64,000 nt of DNA, taken from Phytoactinopolyspora halotolerans (GTDB lineage: Bacteria; Actinomycetota; Actinomycetes; Jiangellales; Jiangellaceae). A program made the translations under genes and the position numbers. Below, in pieces: positions 25,565 to 33,993 of the stretch. The stretch is taken from contig NZ_JAAGOA010000003.1 of the NCBI RefSeq assembly GCF_010550675.1, positions 1-64,000 on the forward strand, in the 5' to 3' direction. Each line of letters opens with the position of its first letter. Position 1 is the stretch's first letter. The notes beneath the pieces are model-generated. The model had not been told where the DNA came from, made no database searches, and was given only the letters and a program-made list of their open reading frames with translations.

Positions 25565-26409
25565 GCCGCGAATCCGCGCTCGTCTCGGCCGATTGGGTCG
25601 AACAGCATCTCGACGATCCCAAGGTCGTCCTGGTCGAGGTCGACGAGGACACCACCGCGTACGACAAGAACCACATCCGTGGCGCGGTCAAGGTCAACTG
25701 GAACGAGGATCTGAAGGATCCCGTCCGTCGCGACCTGGTCAACAAGGAGCAGTTCGAGGCGCTGCTCTCCCGCCTCGGCATCTCCAACGATGACACCGTC
25801 ATCCTCTACGGCGGCAACAACAACTGGTTCGCCGCCTACGCCTACTGGCAGTTCAAGCTCTTCCAGCACCCCGACGTCCGGCTGCTCGACGGAGGCCGGA
25901 AGAAGTGGGAGCTGGACGCCCGCGAGCTGGTCGAGGAGGTGCCGGAGCGCACGCCCACCCAGTACCAGGCGCAGGAGGCGGACAACTCCATCCGTGCCTT
26001 CCGCGACGAGGTGGTCAACGCCATCGGCAGCAAGAACCTGGTCGACGTACGCTCGCCAGACGAGTATGCCGGCCGGCTGCTCGCCCCGGCGCACCTGCCG
26101 CAGGAGGTCTCGCAGGTTCCCGGCCACATCCCGACCGCGGCCAACATCCCGTGGAGCAAGGCGGCCAACGACGACGGCACCTTCCGCTCCGACGACGAGC
26201 TCCGCGAGCTCTACGGCGAGCAGGGTGTCGACCTGGACAAGGACACCATCGCGTACTGCCGGATCGGGGAGCGGTCCTCGCACACCTGGTTCGTGCTGCG
26301 GGAGATCCTGGGTGTGCAGAACGTGAAGAACTACGACGGTTCGTGGACCGAGTACGGCTCCCTGGTGGGCGTGCCGGTCGCCGTCGGCGACGAGCCCGGG
26401 GAGGCCTGA
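25561..26409 (+). CDS. sseA: Thiosulfate sulfurtransferase (rhodanese), SseA
   Basis: A 282-residue two-domain rhodanese. The N-terminal inactive domain has HIRGAVKVNWNEDL. The C-terminal domain carries the catalytic Cys233 in IAYCRIGERSSHTWFVL. It moves sulfane sulfur from thiosulfate or 3-mercaptopyruvate to thiol acceptors. The start overlaps the DUF4395 stop and the DUF1416 gene follows after 4 bases. The operon probably responds to cysteine or sulfur status through the upstream leader peptide. Confidence 0.95.
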   Translation: MSRESALVSADWVEQHLDDPKVVLVEVDEDTTAYDKNHIRGAVKVNWNEDLKDPVRRDLVNKEQFEALLSRLGISNDDTVILYGGNNNWFAAYAYWQFKLFQHPDVRLLDGGRKKWELDARELVEEVPERTPTQYQAQEADNSIRAFRDEVVNAIGSKNLVDVRSPDEYAGRLLAPAHLPQEVSQVPGHIPTAANIPWSKAANDDGTFRSDDELRELYGEQGVDLDKDTIAYCRIGERSSHTWFVLREILGVQNVKNYDGSWTEYGSLVGVPVAVGDEPGEA

Positions 26410-26413
26410 GCAC

Positions 26414-26713
26414 ATGTGCGGAGCGACTACCGGCGGCGTCTCGATCGAGGGCGTCGACCTGGCGAAGGAGACCGTGATCCAGGGCGTCGTCTCGCGCGAC
26501 GACGCACCGCTGGCCGGCGCGTACGTCCGGCTGCTCGACTCCTCCGGTGAGTTCACCGCCGAGGTTCCGACCAGCACCACCGGGCAGTTCCGGTTCTTCG
26601 CCGCGCCCGGCACGTGGACCGTGCGCACGCTGGCACCCGGTGCGGAGACCGTCGATCGGTCGATCGTGGCTTCTCAGGGAGCCATCAACACGGTGGACGT
26701 CACCGTCGTCTGA
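26414..26713 (+). CDS. DUF1416 protein
   Basis: A 99-residue protein with an Ig/carboxypeptidase-regulatory-like beta-sandwich. MCGATTGGVSIEGVDLAKE is the diagnostic start, and IQGVVSRDDAPLAGAYVRLLD and TGQFRFFAAPGTWTVRTL follow the fold. It is found almost always next to SseA in actinobacteria and may act with it. Function is unproven. A 14-bp terminator hairpin follows. Confidence 0.9.
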   Translation: MCGATTGGVSIEGVDLAKETVIQGVVSRDDAPLAGAYVRLLDSSGEFTAEVPTSTTGQFRFFAAPGTWTVRTLAPGAETVDRSIVASQGAINTVDVTVV

Positions 26714-26758
26714 CCGATGCCGTGGACTCCGGCTGTCTGGAGCACGAGCGGCTATCGG

Positions 26759-26806
26759 AGCCCTACGACGCCCTCGCGACCTGTGTCGTGGTGGCGTCGT
26801 AGGGCT
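26759..26806 (+). terminator. Terminator of the sseA operon
   Basis: AGCCCTACGACGCC (26759-26772) pairs perfectly with 26793-26806: a 14-bp stem with a 20-base loop, 45 bases past the DUF1416 stop. Confidence 0.8.
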
Positions 26807-26832
26807 TCTCGCTATCCGCCGTCCGCCGTCCG

Positions 26833-27474
26833 CTATCCGCTGTCCGCGCGGCCGTACTCGTCCACCTGTGTAGTGAACACGCCCGCTCGTGCGGCGGCAA
26901 CGGCGGCCTGAGCGGCGCGGTCCGCGTCCGCTTCGACCGGGGCCTGCCCGACGGTGAGGAGCCGGTAATAGAGCGGAGCGGAGACCGCGCGGATGACTTC
27001 CCTGCAGTCCGTGCCGGCCAGGAGTTCCCCGCGATCGACGGCTTGTTGTACGCAGGGTGCCCACTCGTCGATGCGCACCTCGTAGAAACGCCGCAGCGCC
27101 TCGGCGGTGCGCGTGTCGCACGTGGCCGCCGCGATGATCGCGGTGAACAGCCGACCCTGACGGGGGTCGCTGAGCGTGCGCTGCACAAGCCGCGCGTTGG
27201 CTTGCAGGTCGCCCTCGAGCGCTCCGGTCTCGGTGCGCGGCACGGATTGCTCCGCCATCTCCGCCAGGAGGTCGGCGACCAGATTCGGCACGCTTCCCCA
27301 GCGTCGATACACGGTGGTCTTGCCGACCCCGGCGCGCCGCGCGATGTCGGCGAGGTCGAGGCGATCGAAGCCCTGCTCCGCCAGGAGATCTCCGGCTGCT
27401 GTCAGGACGGCCGCCCGCACCCGGGCGGTGCGCCCGCCCGGTCGCACACGTCCCGGGTCGCCTTCCGCGCTCAA
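26833..27474 (-). CDS. TetR/AcrR-family regulator
   Basis: A 213-residue repressor. The N-terminal helix-turn-helix reads LAEQGFDRLDLADIARRAGV, then GKTTVYRRWGS, followed by a helical ligand-binding domain (about 75-200). The start is TTG 27474, supported by TGGAGG five bases upstream; GTG 27447 is an alternative. It is divergent from the aldo/keto reductase across an 82-base gap holding an 11-bp inverted repeat, the likely operator for both genes. Confidence 0.9.
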   Translation of the reverse strand: MSAEGDPGRVRPGGRTARVRAAVLTAAGDLLAEQGFDRLDLADIARRAGVGKTTVYRRWGSVPNLVADLLAEMAEQSVPRTETGALEGDLQANARLVQRTLSDPRQGRLFTAIIAAATCDTRTAEALRRFYEVRIDEWAPCVQQAVDRGELLAGTDCREVIRAVSAPLYYRLLTVGQAPVEADADRAAQAAVAAARAGVFTTQVDEYGRADSG

Positions 27475-27485
27475 ATGGGCCTCCA

Positions 27486-27532
27486 GTTCCGTTAAGGGCT
27501 CGGCAAACTGCTACAGTCCATCTTAACGGAAC
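27486..27532. promoter_or_regulatory. Inverted-repeat operator of the TetR/AKR pair
   Basis: GTTCCGTTAAG (27486-27496) and its exact complement (27522-27532) flank the centre of the divergent promoter region. A further CCATTAAGGG lies next to the reductase start. Probable TetR half-sites; the 25-base spacing suggests two dimer sites rather than one. Confidence 0.6.
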
Positions 27533-27556
27533 TACAGAGCCATTAAGGGAGTCCGC

Positions 27557-28603
27557 ATGGAATACCGCAGGCTGGGCGAGTCGGGTCTACAGGTCCCGGT
27601 GCTGAGCTTCGGGGCCGGAACGTTCGGCGGTCGAGGGCCACTGTTCTCCGCGTGGGGGAACACCGATGCCGCGGAGGCACGCCGGCTGGTCGACGTGTGC
27701 CTGGATGCCGGGGTCACGATGTTCGACACGGCCGACGTCTATTCCGACGGCGCGTCGGAGACCGTGCTCGGTGCGGCGATCAAGGGCCGTCGGGATCAGG
27801 TGCTCGTCTCGACCAAGACCACCCTGCCGATGGGTGACGGCCCGGACGACGCGGGCTCATCGAGATCGCGATTGATCAGAGCGTGCGAGGACGCGCTGCG
27901 ACGGCTCGACACCGACTACATCGACCTGTTCCAGCTGCATGCGTTCGACGCCGGTACGCCGGTCCAGGAGGTCCTGTCGACCCTCGACGATCTGGTCCGG
28001 GCCGGGAAGGTGCGTTATGTCGGCGTCTCCAACTTCGCGGGGTGGCAGCTGATGAAGTCACTCGCGGTCGCCGAGCGGCGCGGCTATCCGCGATACGCGG
28101 CGCACCAGGTCTACTATTCGCTGGTCGGCCGAGACTATGAGTGGGAGCTTATGCCGCTCGGTGCCGACCAGGGTGTCGGTGCCATCGTCTGGAGTCCGCT
28201 CGGCTGGGGCCGGCTGACCGGCAAGATCCGCCGTGGCCATCCGATTCCGGCCGGAAGCCGATTGCACGAGACGGCGGACTACGGGCCGCCGGTGGACGAC
28301 GAGCATCTCTTCGACGTCGTCGATGTGCTGGAGCAGGTGGCAGCGGAGACCGGCAAGGCCATCCCGCAGGTCGCCATCAACTGGCTGCTGCAGCGTCCCA
28401 CCGTCTCGTCGGTCATCATCGGCGCCCGGAACGAGGAGCAGCTCCGGCAGAACCTCGGGGCGACGGGCTGGTCACTCACGTCCGACCAAGTGGCCAGGCT
28501 CGACGCGGCGAGCACGCGGACGGCCCCCTACCCGTACTTCCCGTACTACCGGCAGGACGGCTTCGCGCGGGTCAACCCGCCGATGGGGCGGCGGGCCGCG
28601 TGA
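27557..28603 (+). CDS. Aldo/keto reductase
   Basis: A 348-residue NADPH-dependent TIM-barrel reductase. The catalytic Asp and Tyr are in FDTADVYSDGASE, the Lys in VLVSTKTTL, and the His in DLFQLHAFD. GVSNFAGWQL and SVIIGARNEEQL are the cofactor-binding motifs. It resembles the actinobacterial AKR branch annotated as voltage-channel-like or general aldehyde reductases. RBS AGGGAG precedes ATG 27557. It is probably repressed by the divergent TetR protein; the inducer and substrate are unknown. Confidence 0.92.
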   Translation: MEYRRLGESGLQVPVLSFGAGTFGGRGPLFSAWGNTDAAEARRLVDVCLDAGVTMFDTADVYSDGASETVLGAAIKGRRDQVLVSTKTTLPMGDGPDDAGSSRSRLIRACEDALRRLDTDYIDLFQLHAFDAGTPVQEVLSTLDDLVRAGKVRYVGVSNFAGWQLMKSLAVAERRGYPRYAAHQVYYSLVGRDYEWELMPLGADQGVGAIVWSPLGWGRLTGKIRRGHPIPAGSRLHETADYGPPVDDEHLFDVVDVLEQVAAETGKAIPQVAINWLLQRPTVSSVIIGARNEEQLRQNLGATGWSLTSDQVARLDAASTRTAPYPYFPYYRQDGFARVNPPMGRRAA

Positions 28604-28605
28604 TA

Positions 28606-28968
28606 TCAGTACACCAGCGCCTGAACGCCGTCGCCGAGGATCTCCTCGACGAACGTCGCCGCTCCGGCGATGCGGACGCCGGGAAGGAGGTCGTCGGGGC
28701 CGATCTCGCGGCGGGCGGCACACTGCGTACACAACGTGACGCTGCCACCGGCAAGCAAGGCGTCCAGCAGGTCGGCCAGCGGGGCGGCGTGCGGCAACTC
28801 GAACTCCTCGGCCCGGCCGGGCAACGCGAACCACGCCGACTCTCCGGTCAGCCACAACGAGACTGACACGCCGTTGGCCAGCGCGGTCGATGCCACGGTG
28901 AACGCCTGCGAGCACCGTTCGGGTGCGTCCGCCCCGGCAGTGACCTTGACCACCAGTGTGTGTGCCAT
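28606..28968 (-). CDS. DsrE-family protein
   Basis: A 120-residue DsrE/DsrF-like fold: THLVVKVTAGADAPERCSQAF-type first strand and helix (as AHTLVVKVTAGADAPERC), a central ALANGVSVSLWLTG, and a Cys pair in VTLCTQCAARREIG. The family includes sulfur-relay proteins; the CTQC motif could carry persulfide. It is convergent with the aldo/keto reductase, 2 bases apart. ATG 28968 is preceded by TACGCT seven bases upstream, consistent with leaderless expression. Confidence 0.85.
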   Translation of the reverse strand: MAHTLVVKVTAGADAPERCSQAFTVASTALANGVSVSLWLTGESAWFALPGRAEEFELPHAAPLADLLDALLAGGSVTLCTQCAARREIGPDDLLPGVRIAGAATFVEEILGDGVQALVY

Positions 28969-28975
28969 GCGACCA

Positions 28976-28981
28976 AGCGTA
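28976..28981 (-). promoter_or_regulatory. -10 box for leaderless DsrE gene
   Basis: TACGCT on the minus strand, 7 bases before ATG 28968. Confidence 0.5.
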
Positions 28982-29039
28982 CGGAGTCGACGGGGAGAAC
29001 CGGCGGCGACCGGTGTGCCGCCCGCGGCAGCCGGGCCGC

Positions 29040-29045
29040 TACACT
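29040..29045 (+). promoter_or_regulatory. -10 box for leaderless small membrane gene
   Basis: TACACT, 6 bases before GTG 29052, on the plus strand. Confidence 0.5.
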
Positions 29046-29051
29046 CGCGGT

Positions 29052-29153
29052 GTGCTGGAAATCGTCTTTACCTCGCTGATGGTGCTGGTTGCCGTCGGGT
29101 CGGGCCTGATGGCCCTGCTCGTCGTGCTGAAGCTCTTCAAGGGCCAGGCCTGA
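29052..29153 (+). CDS. 33-residue single-pass membrane protein
   Basis: A very small protein: one hydrophobic helix (IVFTSLMVLVAVGSGLMALL) and a short positive tail (VLKLFKGQA). GTG 29052 follows a TACACT box by 6 bases. It lies 45 bases before the nitrobindin-like gene, probably on the same transcript. Function is unknown; similar tiny ORFs occur next to nitrobindin-like genes in actinobacteria (memory-based, moderate confidence). Confidence 0.6.
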   Translation: MLEIVFTSLMVLVAVGSGLMALLVVLKLFKGQA

Positions 29154-29198
29154 CCATCCGTTGAAGAGCCGTATCGAAGGGGATAGAGGCCGTCTACC

Positions 29199-29720
29199 GT
29201 GATCGAGATCCCGAGCGACCTGCATCCCGACTGTGTCCAGCTGGCGTGGCTGCTGGGACGGTGGGAGGGCGCCGGACTCGGTGACTATCCCACCATCGAG
29301 GCCTTCCGGTTCGGGCAGGAAGTTCAGTTCGGCTACGTGCCGGGCAAGCCGTTCCTGTCGTACGAAAGCCGCAGCTGGATCCTGGACGACGACGGCAACC
29401 TCGTCCGCCCGGCCGCCCGCGAGACCGGGTACTGGCGCCCCCAGCCGGACGAGGAGGTCGAGGTGCTGCTGACGCACCCGACGGGGTTCGTCGAGGTGTA
29501 TCTCGGCCGGATCGAGTCCGCGCGAGTCGAACTGGCCACCCGTGGCGTGCTGAAGACCGAGACCGCCAAGGACTATCGCAGCGGCCACCGTCTCTACGGC
29601 CTGGTCAACGGCAACCTCATGTATGTCTACGAGATGGCGGCCATGGGGCATGATCTGCAGCCGCACCTGTCCGCTGAGCTGAAGCGGGTGGCCGGCGCAG
29701 GAGAGGCCGCCGACCAGTAG
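29199..29720 (+). CDS. Nitrobindin-like heme-binding beta-barrel protein
   Basis: A 173-residue FABP-like (DUF1794, nitrobindin/THAP4) beta-barrel. The N-terminal GRWEGAGLGDYPTIEAF is the family hallmark (GxWxGxGxG), and KPFLSYESRSW and HPTGFVEVYLGRIES continue the barrel. The late His in AMGHDLQPHLSAELKR matches the heme-ligand region of bacterial nitrobindins. Such proteins bind ferric heme and react with peroxynitrite or NO. GTG 29199 is the likely start. Confidence 0.9.
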   Translation: MIEIPSDLHPDCVQLAWLLGRWEGAGLGDYPTIEAFRFGQEVQFGYVPGKPFLSYESRSWILDDDGNLVRPAARETGYWRPQPDEEVEVLLTHPTGFVEVYLGRIESARVELATRGVLKTETAKDYRSGHRLYGLVNGNLMYVYEMAAMGHDLQPHLSAELKRVAGAGEAADQ

Positions 29721-29770
29721 GCACTAGTGCGTATCGTGCGTTCCGGTTGACCTGCTGGCTCGCTGCCGGG

Positions 29771-31174
29771 TCAGTCCGGCCGGATGTTCTGGTTGAGCCG
29801 GAAGAGATTGCCCGGATCGTAGGTCCGCTTGAGCGCCTTGAGCCGACGATACTTGGCGGAGCCGTAGGCCTGCTCGACCCTCGCCTCGCCCTCCTCCATC
29901 AGGAAGTTCACGTAGACACTGGTGTGATACGGCGCCAGCGCCGTCCAGAAGGCACGCGCCCATTCGCGCTCGGCCTCGAACCCCGCGGCGGTCTCGGCGT
30001 TGCCGTTGATGTTGAAGCTGTGGCCCGCGCCACGGCCGTTGAACGCGGTCTCGTCGTCGCCGACCCTGGCCACTGCGCCGCCGAGCTGCCACAGCGCCAG
30101 ACTGGACACGCTTGAGCCGATGCGGCGCCCGAACTCCGCGGTGATCTCGATGACATCGTCGTTGAGCCCGGCGACGTCGCAGGACCTGACGTAGTACCAG
30201 CAGCCGGGCCGGAACGACGGATCGAACGTCGCCTGGTGGTCGACGTAGGGCTTCGGGACGCAGAGATCGAGAATCGGTGCGCCGAAGGCCTTCAACGGCG
30301 CGAGAGCGGCGGCGCCGTCGTCGACCGGGCCGGCATAACATGCGGCGATGCCGATCAGATGGCGTCCGACCCACTCGGGCGGAACCGCGGGGAGGTCCGG
30401 CGCACGCCGCAGGACCGCGATGGTCATCACCTCATCCGGGCACTCGGCTATCCAGTCCCGATAGAACCGAAGCACCCGAGTGGCCTGCTCGATCGGCCAG
30501 AACACCGGCCCGGCCATGACGTACGGACCGAGCGGGTTCAGCCGGAACTCGAACTCCGTCACGATGCCGAAGTTCCCACCGCCGCCCCGCACGCCCCAGA
30601 ACAAGTCCGTGTTGACGTCGTCGCTCGCCGTCACCGACTCGCCGTCGGCCGTGACGACGTCGACCGAGAGCAACTGGTCGATGGTCAGCCCATACTTGCG
30701 CATGATCCAGCCGATCCCGCCACCCAACGTCAGCCCGGCCACACCGGTGTGCGTGACGATCCCCGCCGGTACGGCCAGCCCGAACGGCTGCGTCGCGCGA
30801 TCGAGCTCGCCCAGGAGCGCCCCGGCCTGCACGCGGACGGTCCGGCGTTCCGGATCGACCCGGATGTCCTTCATCATGCCGAGATCGATGACGAGCCCGT
30901 CGTCGCAGACCGACAGGCCCGGAAAGCTATGCCCGCCGCCTCGCACGGCGGTGAGCAGCTGATGCTCCCGCGCGAACCGGACCGATTCGATGACGTCCGC
31001 GGCGCCGGCGCAACGAGCGATGAGTGCCGGGCGGCGATCGATGGATCCGTTCCAGACCCGGCGATGACGGTCGTAGCTCGGATCGGACGGCCTGACGAGC
31101 TCTCCACTCAGCAACGTGGAGAAGTGGCTGACCGATGTGTCGTCGGCCGGAAACGCGGTGGCGAGATCCCCCAT
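29771..31174 (-). CDS. FAD-linked oxidase, berberine-bridge-enzyme type
   Basis: A 467-residue flavoprotein. The PCMH-type FAD domain has TAVRGGGHSFPGLSVCDDGLV, in which the His in RGGGHS is the site of covalent flavin in this family. VTHTGVAGLTLGGGIGWIMRK and FWGVRGGGGNFGIVTEFEF follow. The C-terminal BBE tail is YDPGNLFRLNQNIRP. It oxidises alcohols, sugars or alkaloid-like compounds with O2. ATG 31174 has GAGGGG upstream. It is divergent from the YgfZ gene. The substrate is unknown. Confidence 0.9.
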   Translation of the reverse strand: MGDLATAFPADDTSVSHFSTLLSGELVRPSDPSYDRHRRVWNGSIDRRPALIARCAGAADVIESVRFAREHQLLTAVRGGGHSFPGLSVCDDGLVIDLGMMKDIRVDPERRTVRVQAGALLGELDRATQPFGLAVPAGIVTHTGVAGLTLGGGIGWIMRKYGLTIDQLLSVDVVTADGESVTASDDVNTDLFWGVRGGGGNFGIVTEFEFRLNPLGPYVMAGPVFWPIEQATRVLRFYRDWIAECPDEVMTIAVLRRAPDLPAVPPEWVGRHLIGIAACYAGPVDDGAAALAPLKAFGAPILDLCVPKPYVDHQATFDPSFRPGCWYYVRSCDVAGLNDDVIEITAEFGRRIGSSVSSLALWQLGGAVARVGDDETAFNGRGAGHSFNINGNAETAAGFEAEREWARAFWTALAPYHTSVYVNFLMEEGEARVEQAYGSAKYRRLKALKRTYDPGNLFRLNQNIRPD

Positions 31175-31334
31175 GGTGCCCCCTCACAGATGGTGTTCAG
31201 CGTGATCCGCCCCGAGCATGAACGCAACGGCCGGGCGTCACGGGCAGGGCCGGCAGCCGTCCCTCAGCCCGAAAACCGCTGCACGTCGGCGGAATCGGAC
31301 GGCCGGGATGGTCCGCACCACTGTGAGCGTTGAC

Positions 31335-31340
31335 TACTGT
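31335..31340 (+). promoter_or_regulatory. -10 box for leaderless ygfZ
   Basis: TACTGT, 7 bases before ATG 31348; supports that start rather than the TTG at 31330. Confidence 0.5.
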
Positions 31341-31347
31341 CGTGTGT

Positions 31348-32352
31348 ATGGATCCGACGTATCGCAGCCCTCTGCTCGACCTTCCCGGCGCGGTGGCGGC
31401 CCAGGAGCCGGACGCCGGTGTGGCCGCACACTACGGCGATCCGCTGCGCGAGCAGCGGCAACTCGTCTCCGGCACCGGCGCGATCGACCTGTCCCACCGG
31501 GACGTGGTGCGGGTCAGCGGGCCGGACCGGTTGACCTGGTTGCACCAGCTGACCACTCAGCATCTCGAGCGACTGCAGCCCGGAGAGGCGACCTCCGCCC
31601 TGATCCTGGACGTGAACGGCCGGGTCGAGCATGCCCTGTACGGGGTGGACGACGGCGAGGCGATCTGGTTCCACCTGGAACCGGGTGGCGCCGCACCGCT
31701 GGTCCAGTACCTCGACTCGATGCGGTTCTGGTCTCAGGTGGAGGTCGCCGACGCGACCGGGGAGGTCGCAGTCGTGTGGCTGCCCGGCGCGTCGTCGTAC
31801 CCGGACGACGTGGGCGGTGCGTCAGTGGCGGTCCGGGTGACCGACCGGGGCAGGGACGTGTTCGTCCGGCGGGAGCGGCTGCGCGAGTTCGTCGCTGGTG
31901 CCGGTTCCCCGGCCGGCGTCTGGGCGCATGAGGCGCTGCGGATCGCAGCGCACGAGGCGCGGCAGGGACGCGACACGGACGAGCGCACCATTCCGCACGA
32001 GGTGGGGTGGATCGGTGCCGCGGTCCATCTGGACAAGGGCTGTTACCGCGGTCAAGAGACGGTGGCACGGGTACACACACTCGGCCGGCCGCCGCGCCGG
32101 CTCGTCATGCTGCATCTCGACGGCTCCGTCGACTACCTGCCCGAGCACGGGGAGGACGTGGTGGCGGACGGCCGTACCGTGGGGTTCGTCGGCTCGTCGG
32201 CCCGGCATTACGAACTGGGTCCGATCGCGCTGGCCGTGGTGAAGCGGAACGTTCCCACCGACGTCGCCCTGACCGCCGGCGGCGTGGCCGCGGCACAGGA
32301 GGTCGTCGTCGACCCTGAGATCGGGCTGCACGTCCGCCCGCAGCTGCGCTAG
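31348..32352 (+). CDS. ygfZ: YgfZ/GcvT-like folate-binding protein
   Basis: A 334-residue tetrahydrofolate-binding protein of the YgfZ/IBA57 family, used in Fe-S cluster assembly or repair. The signature KGCYRGQETVARV contains the conserved Cys of the K-G-C-Y-x-G-Q-E motif. The N-terminal half (DLSHRDVVRVSGPDRLTWLH) matches the GcvT-like fold. The 3' end overlaps the convergent epimerase gene by 4 bases. Confidence 0.93.
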   Translation: MDPTYRSPLLDLPGAVAAQEPDAGVAAHYGDPLREQRQLVSGTGAIDLSHRDVVRVSGPDRLTWLHQLTTQHLERLQPGEATSALILDVNGRVEHALYGVDDGEAIWFHLEPGGAAPLVQYLDSMRFWSQVEVADATGEVAVVWLPGASSYPDDVGGASVAVRVTDRGRDVFVRRERLREFVAGAGSPAGVWAHEALRIAAHEARQGRDTDERTIPHEVGWIGAAVHLDKGCYRGQETVARVHTLGRPPRRLVMLHLDGSVDYLPEHGEDVVADGRTVGFVGSSARHYELGPIALAVVKRNVPTDVALTAGGVAAAQEVVVDPEIGLHVRPQLR

Positions 32353-33197
32353 CGCTCCTCTCGCCAGCCGTACCGCGGTTCGTAACCGAGGACGCGGCGC
32401 GCCTTGTCGATGGCCAGCAAGGTGTCGTGCACGCCCACGTCGCGTCGGCGCGGCACATCCGGGAAGACGGCGTCGAGCAGCTTGTCGTTCGGGGCCTGCA
32501 TCACGGTGTCGGCGTTGGCGATCACGAACACCTCGGCGCCGGTGATCTCCGATTCCAGCGCGAGCCGGATGGCCTGGGCGGCGTCGCGCGCGTCGATGTA
32601 GCCCCACAGGTTCCACTTGCGCAGCGCCGGGTCGTCTTGGAAGCCGGGGAAGCGTGCATAGTCATCGGGGAGCATGACATTGGACAACCGCAAGCCGATG
32701 ATCTTCATCTCCGGTTCCCATCGGCAGAACTGCTCCGCCATCTGCTCACCGAGGAGCTTCGACAGCGAGTAGGCGCTCTCCGGACGGCCCGGATACTCCT
32801 CGTCCACCGGCACATACGGCGGCGGCACGTCGAACGGCAGGCCGAGCACGGTCTCGCTGGACGCCCAGACGACGTTCCGGATCCCGAGCCGGCGGGCCGC
32901 CTCGAACACGTTGTACGTGCTGACCGTGTTGGTGGCGAATGTGACGTGGTTGGGGGCCAGTCCCGGTGCCGGTATGGCGGCAAGGTGGACGACGCCGGTG
33001 ACGTCGCTGGTCCGCTCGTCGATTCCGGCTAAGGCGGCCATGGTCTGTCCGAAATCGGTCACGTCGGCCACGGTGTGCGGCACGTCGAGATCGGTGGGCT
33101 TGGCGACGTCGACCGAGACGACGTCGTATCCGTGCTCCATCAGGTCGGCCATGCAGGCGCGCCCCGCCTTGCCGCTACCGCCGGTTACGACGATCAT
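32349..33197 (-). CDS. NAD-dependent epimerase/dehydratase
   Basis: A 282-residue extended SDR. MIVVTGGSGKAGRACMADL is the nucleotide-binding loop and the catalytic Tyr/Lys are in SAYSLSKLLGEQMAE. The C-terminal part is about 100 residues, shorter than in UDP-glucose epimerases, and resembles uronate dehydrogenase-like or general SDRs. GGAGG precedes ATG 33197. It lies 18 bases after the dtd stop on the same strand, so probable cotranscription. The substrate is unknown. Confidence 0.83.
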   Translation of the reverse strand: MIVVTGGSGKAGRACMADLMEHGYDVVSVDVAKPTDLDVPHTVADVTDFGQTMAALAGIDERTSDVTGVVHLAAIPAPGLAPNHVTFATNTVSTYNVFEAARRLGIRNVVWASSETVLGLPFDVPPPYVPVDEEYPGRPESAYSLSKLLGEQMAEQFCRWEPEMKIIGLRLSNVMLPDDYARFPGFQDDPALRKWNLWGYIDARDAAQAIRLALESEITGAEVFVIANADTVMQAPNDKLLDAVFPDVPRRRDVGVHDTLLAIDKARRVLGYEPRYGWREER

Positions 33198-33215
33198 GCT
33201 CGCCTCCGTTGCCGA

Positions 33216-33674
33216 TCAGGCGTCCAGGATAAGGGTGACGGGGCCGTCGTTGACCAGGCTGACCTCCATCTGCGCGCCGAACACTCCGGTCTCGACGTGC
33301 GCTCCGAGCGTGCGCAGCGCGGTGGCGAACGATTCCACCAGCGGCTCGGAGATCGACCCGGGCGCGGCCGCGCTCCAGGAGGGACGTCTGCCCTTCCTGG
33401 TGTCCGCATACAGGGTGAACTGGCTGACCACGAGCAGCGGCGCGGACACGTCCGACGCCGACCGTTCGCCGTCCAGGATGCGCAGCTCCCACACCTTCCG
33501 GGCCAGTTTGGCCGCCGTCGAATCGTCGTCGTCATGGGTGACGCCGAGCAGCACCAGCAGCCCTTGACCGGTGCCGCCGGACCCATCGGCCGCTCCGCCT
33601 GGGTCGATCGCCCCGACGGTCTCCCCGTCGACGCGGACGGCGGCGGACGTCACTCGCTGAACCACTGCACGCAC
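33216..33674 (-). CDS. dtd: D-aminoacyl-tRNA deacylase
   Basis: A 152-residue proofreading enzyme that removes D-amino acids (and Gly from tRNA-Ala). It has [17 protein letters not shown] and the Gly-cis-Pro motif [10 protein letters not shown], the two catalytic signatures. A Gly/Asp-rich insert ([15 protein letters not shown], about residues 25-40) is not usual in the family. GTG 33674 gives the standard start [11 protein letters not shown]. Confidence 0.94.
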   Translation of the reverse strand: MRAVVQRVTSAAVRVDGETVGAIDPGGAADGSGGTGQGLLVLLGVTHDDDDSTAAKLARKVWELRILDGERSASDVSAPLLVVSQFTLYADTRKGRRPSWSAAAPGSISEPLVESFATALRTLGAHVETGVFGAQMEVSLVNDGPVTLILDA

Positions 33675-33722
33675 ACCCCAAATCCTGCCAGCCCCCACCG
33701 CCCCACCACCCCCACCCGCCCT

Positions 33723-33788
33723 AAATGATCATGTGAAGTGGGTTTTCTCGTGCCCTACCATGCCTGCAGACCTCTTACGGCACGAGAA
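33723..33788. repeat. ATGATCAT palindrome, one side truncated
   Basis: The left edge AAATGATCATGTGAAGTGGG and the inner arm TTCTCGTGCC (33745-33754) match the repeat at 43781-43868. The inner arm pairs with GGCACGAGAA (33779-33788), but the right outer arm is missing and is replaced by other sequence. This looks like a partial copy interrupted by, or fused to, the 20-bp tandem repeat array that follows. Confidence 0.8.
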
Positions 33789-33800
33789 GTCCTGGTGACG

Positions 33801-33880
33801 CACGACGCACGGACGCCTGCCCGACGCACGGACGCGGGGCCGGACGCACGGATGCGGGGCCGGACGCACGAATGCCGGTC
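33801..33880. repeat. Four tandem 20-bp repeats
   Basis: Units at 33801-33820, 33821-33840, 33841-33860 and 33861-33880 share the core GACGCACGGA and a GC-rich tail (CGGACGCACGGATGCGGGGC in the third). No plausible gene covers them. They lie 114 bases before the SDR start, directly after the truncated palindrome. Confidence 0.8.
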
Positions 33881-33993
33881 CGGGCATGCGGAGGCGGACC
33901 GGAGACGCGGACGCCGTCCGGAGAGGTCCGGACGCGAACGCGATGGCGGATAACCGCCAGCCCTAGGCGGCATCCGCGGGCAGCATCGAAGGC

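Noticed and set aside
33801-33880. CRISPR array
   Set aside because: The 20-bp units are contiguous with no spacers and there are no cas genes.
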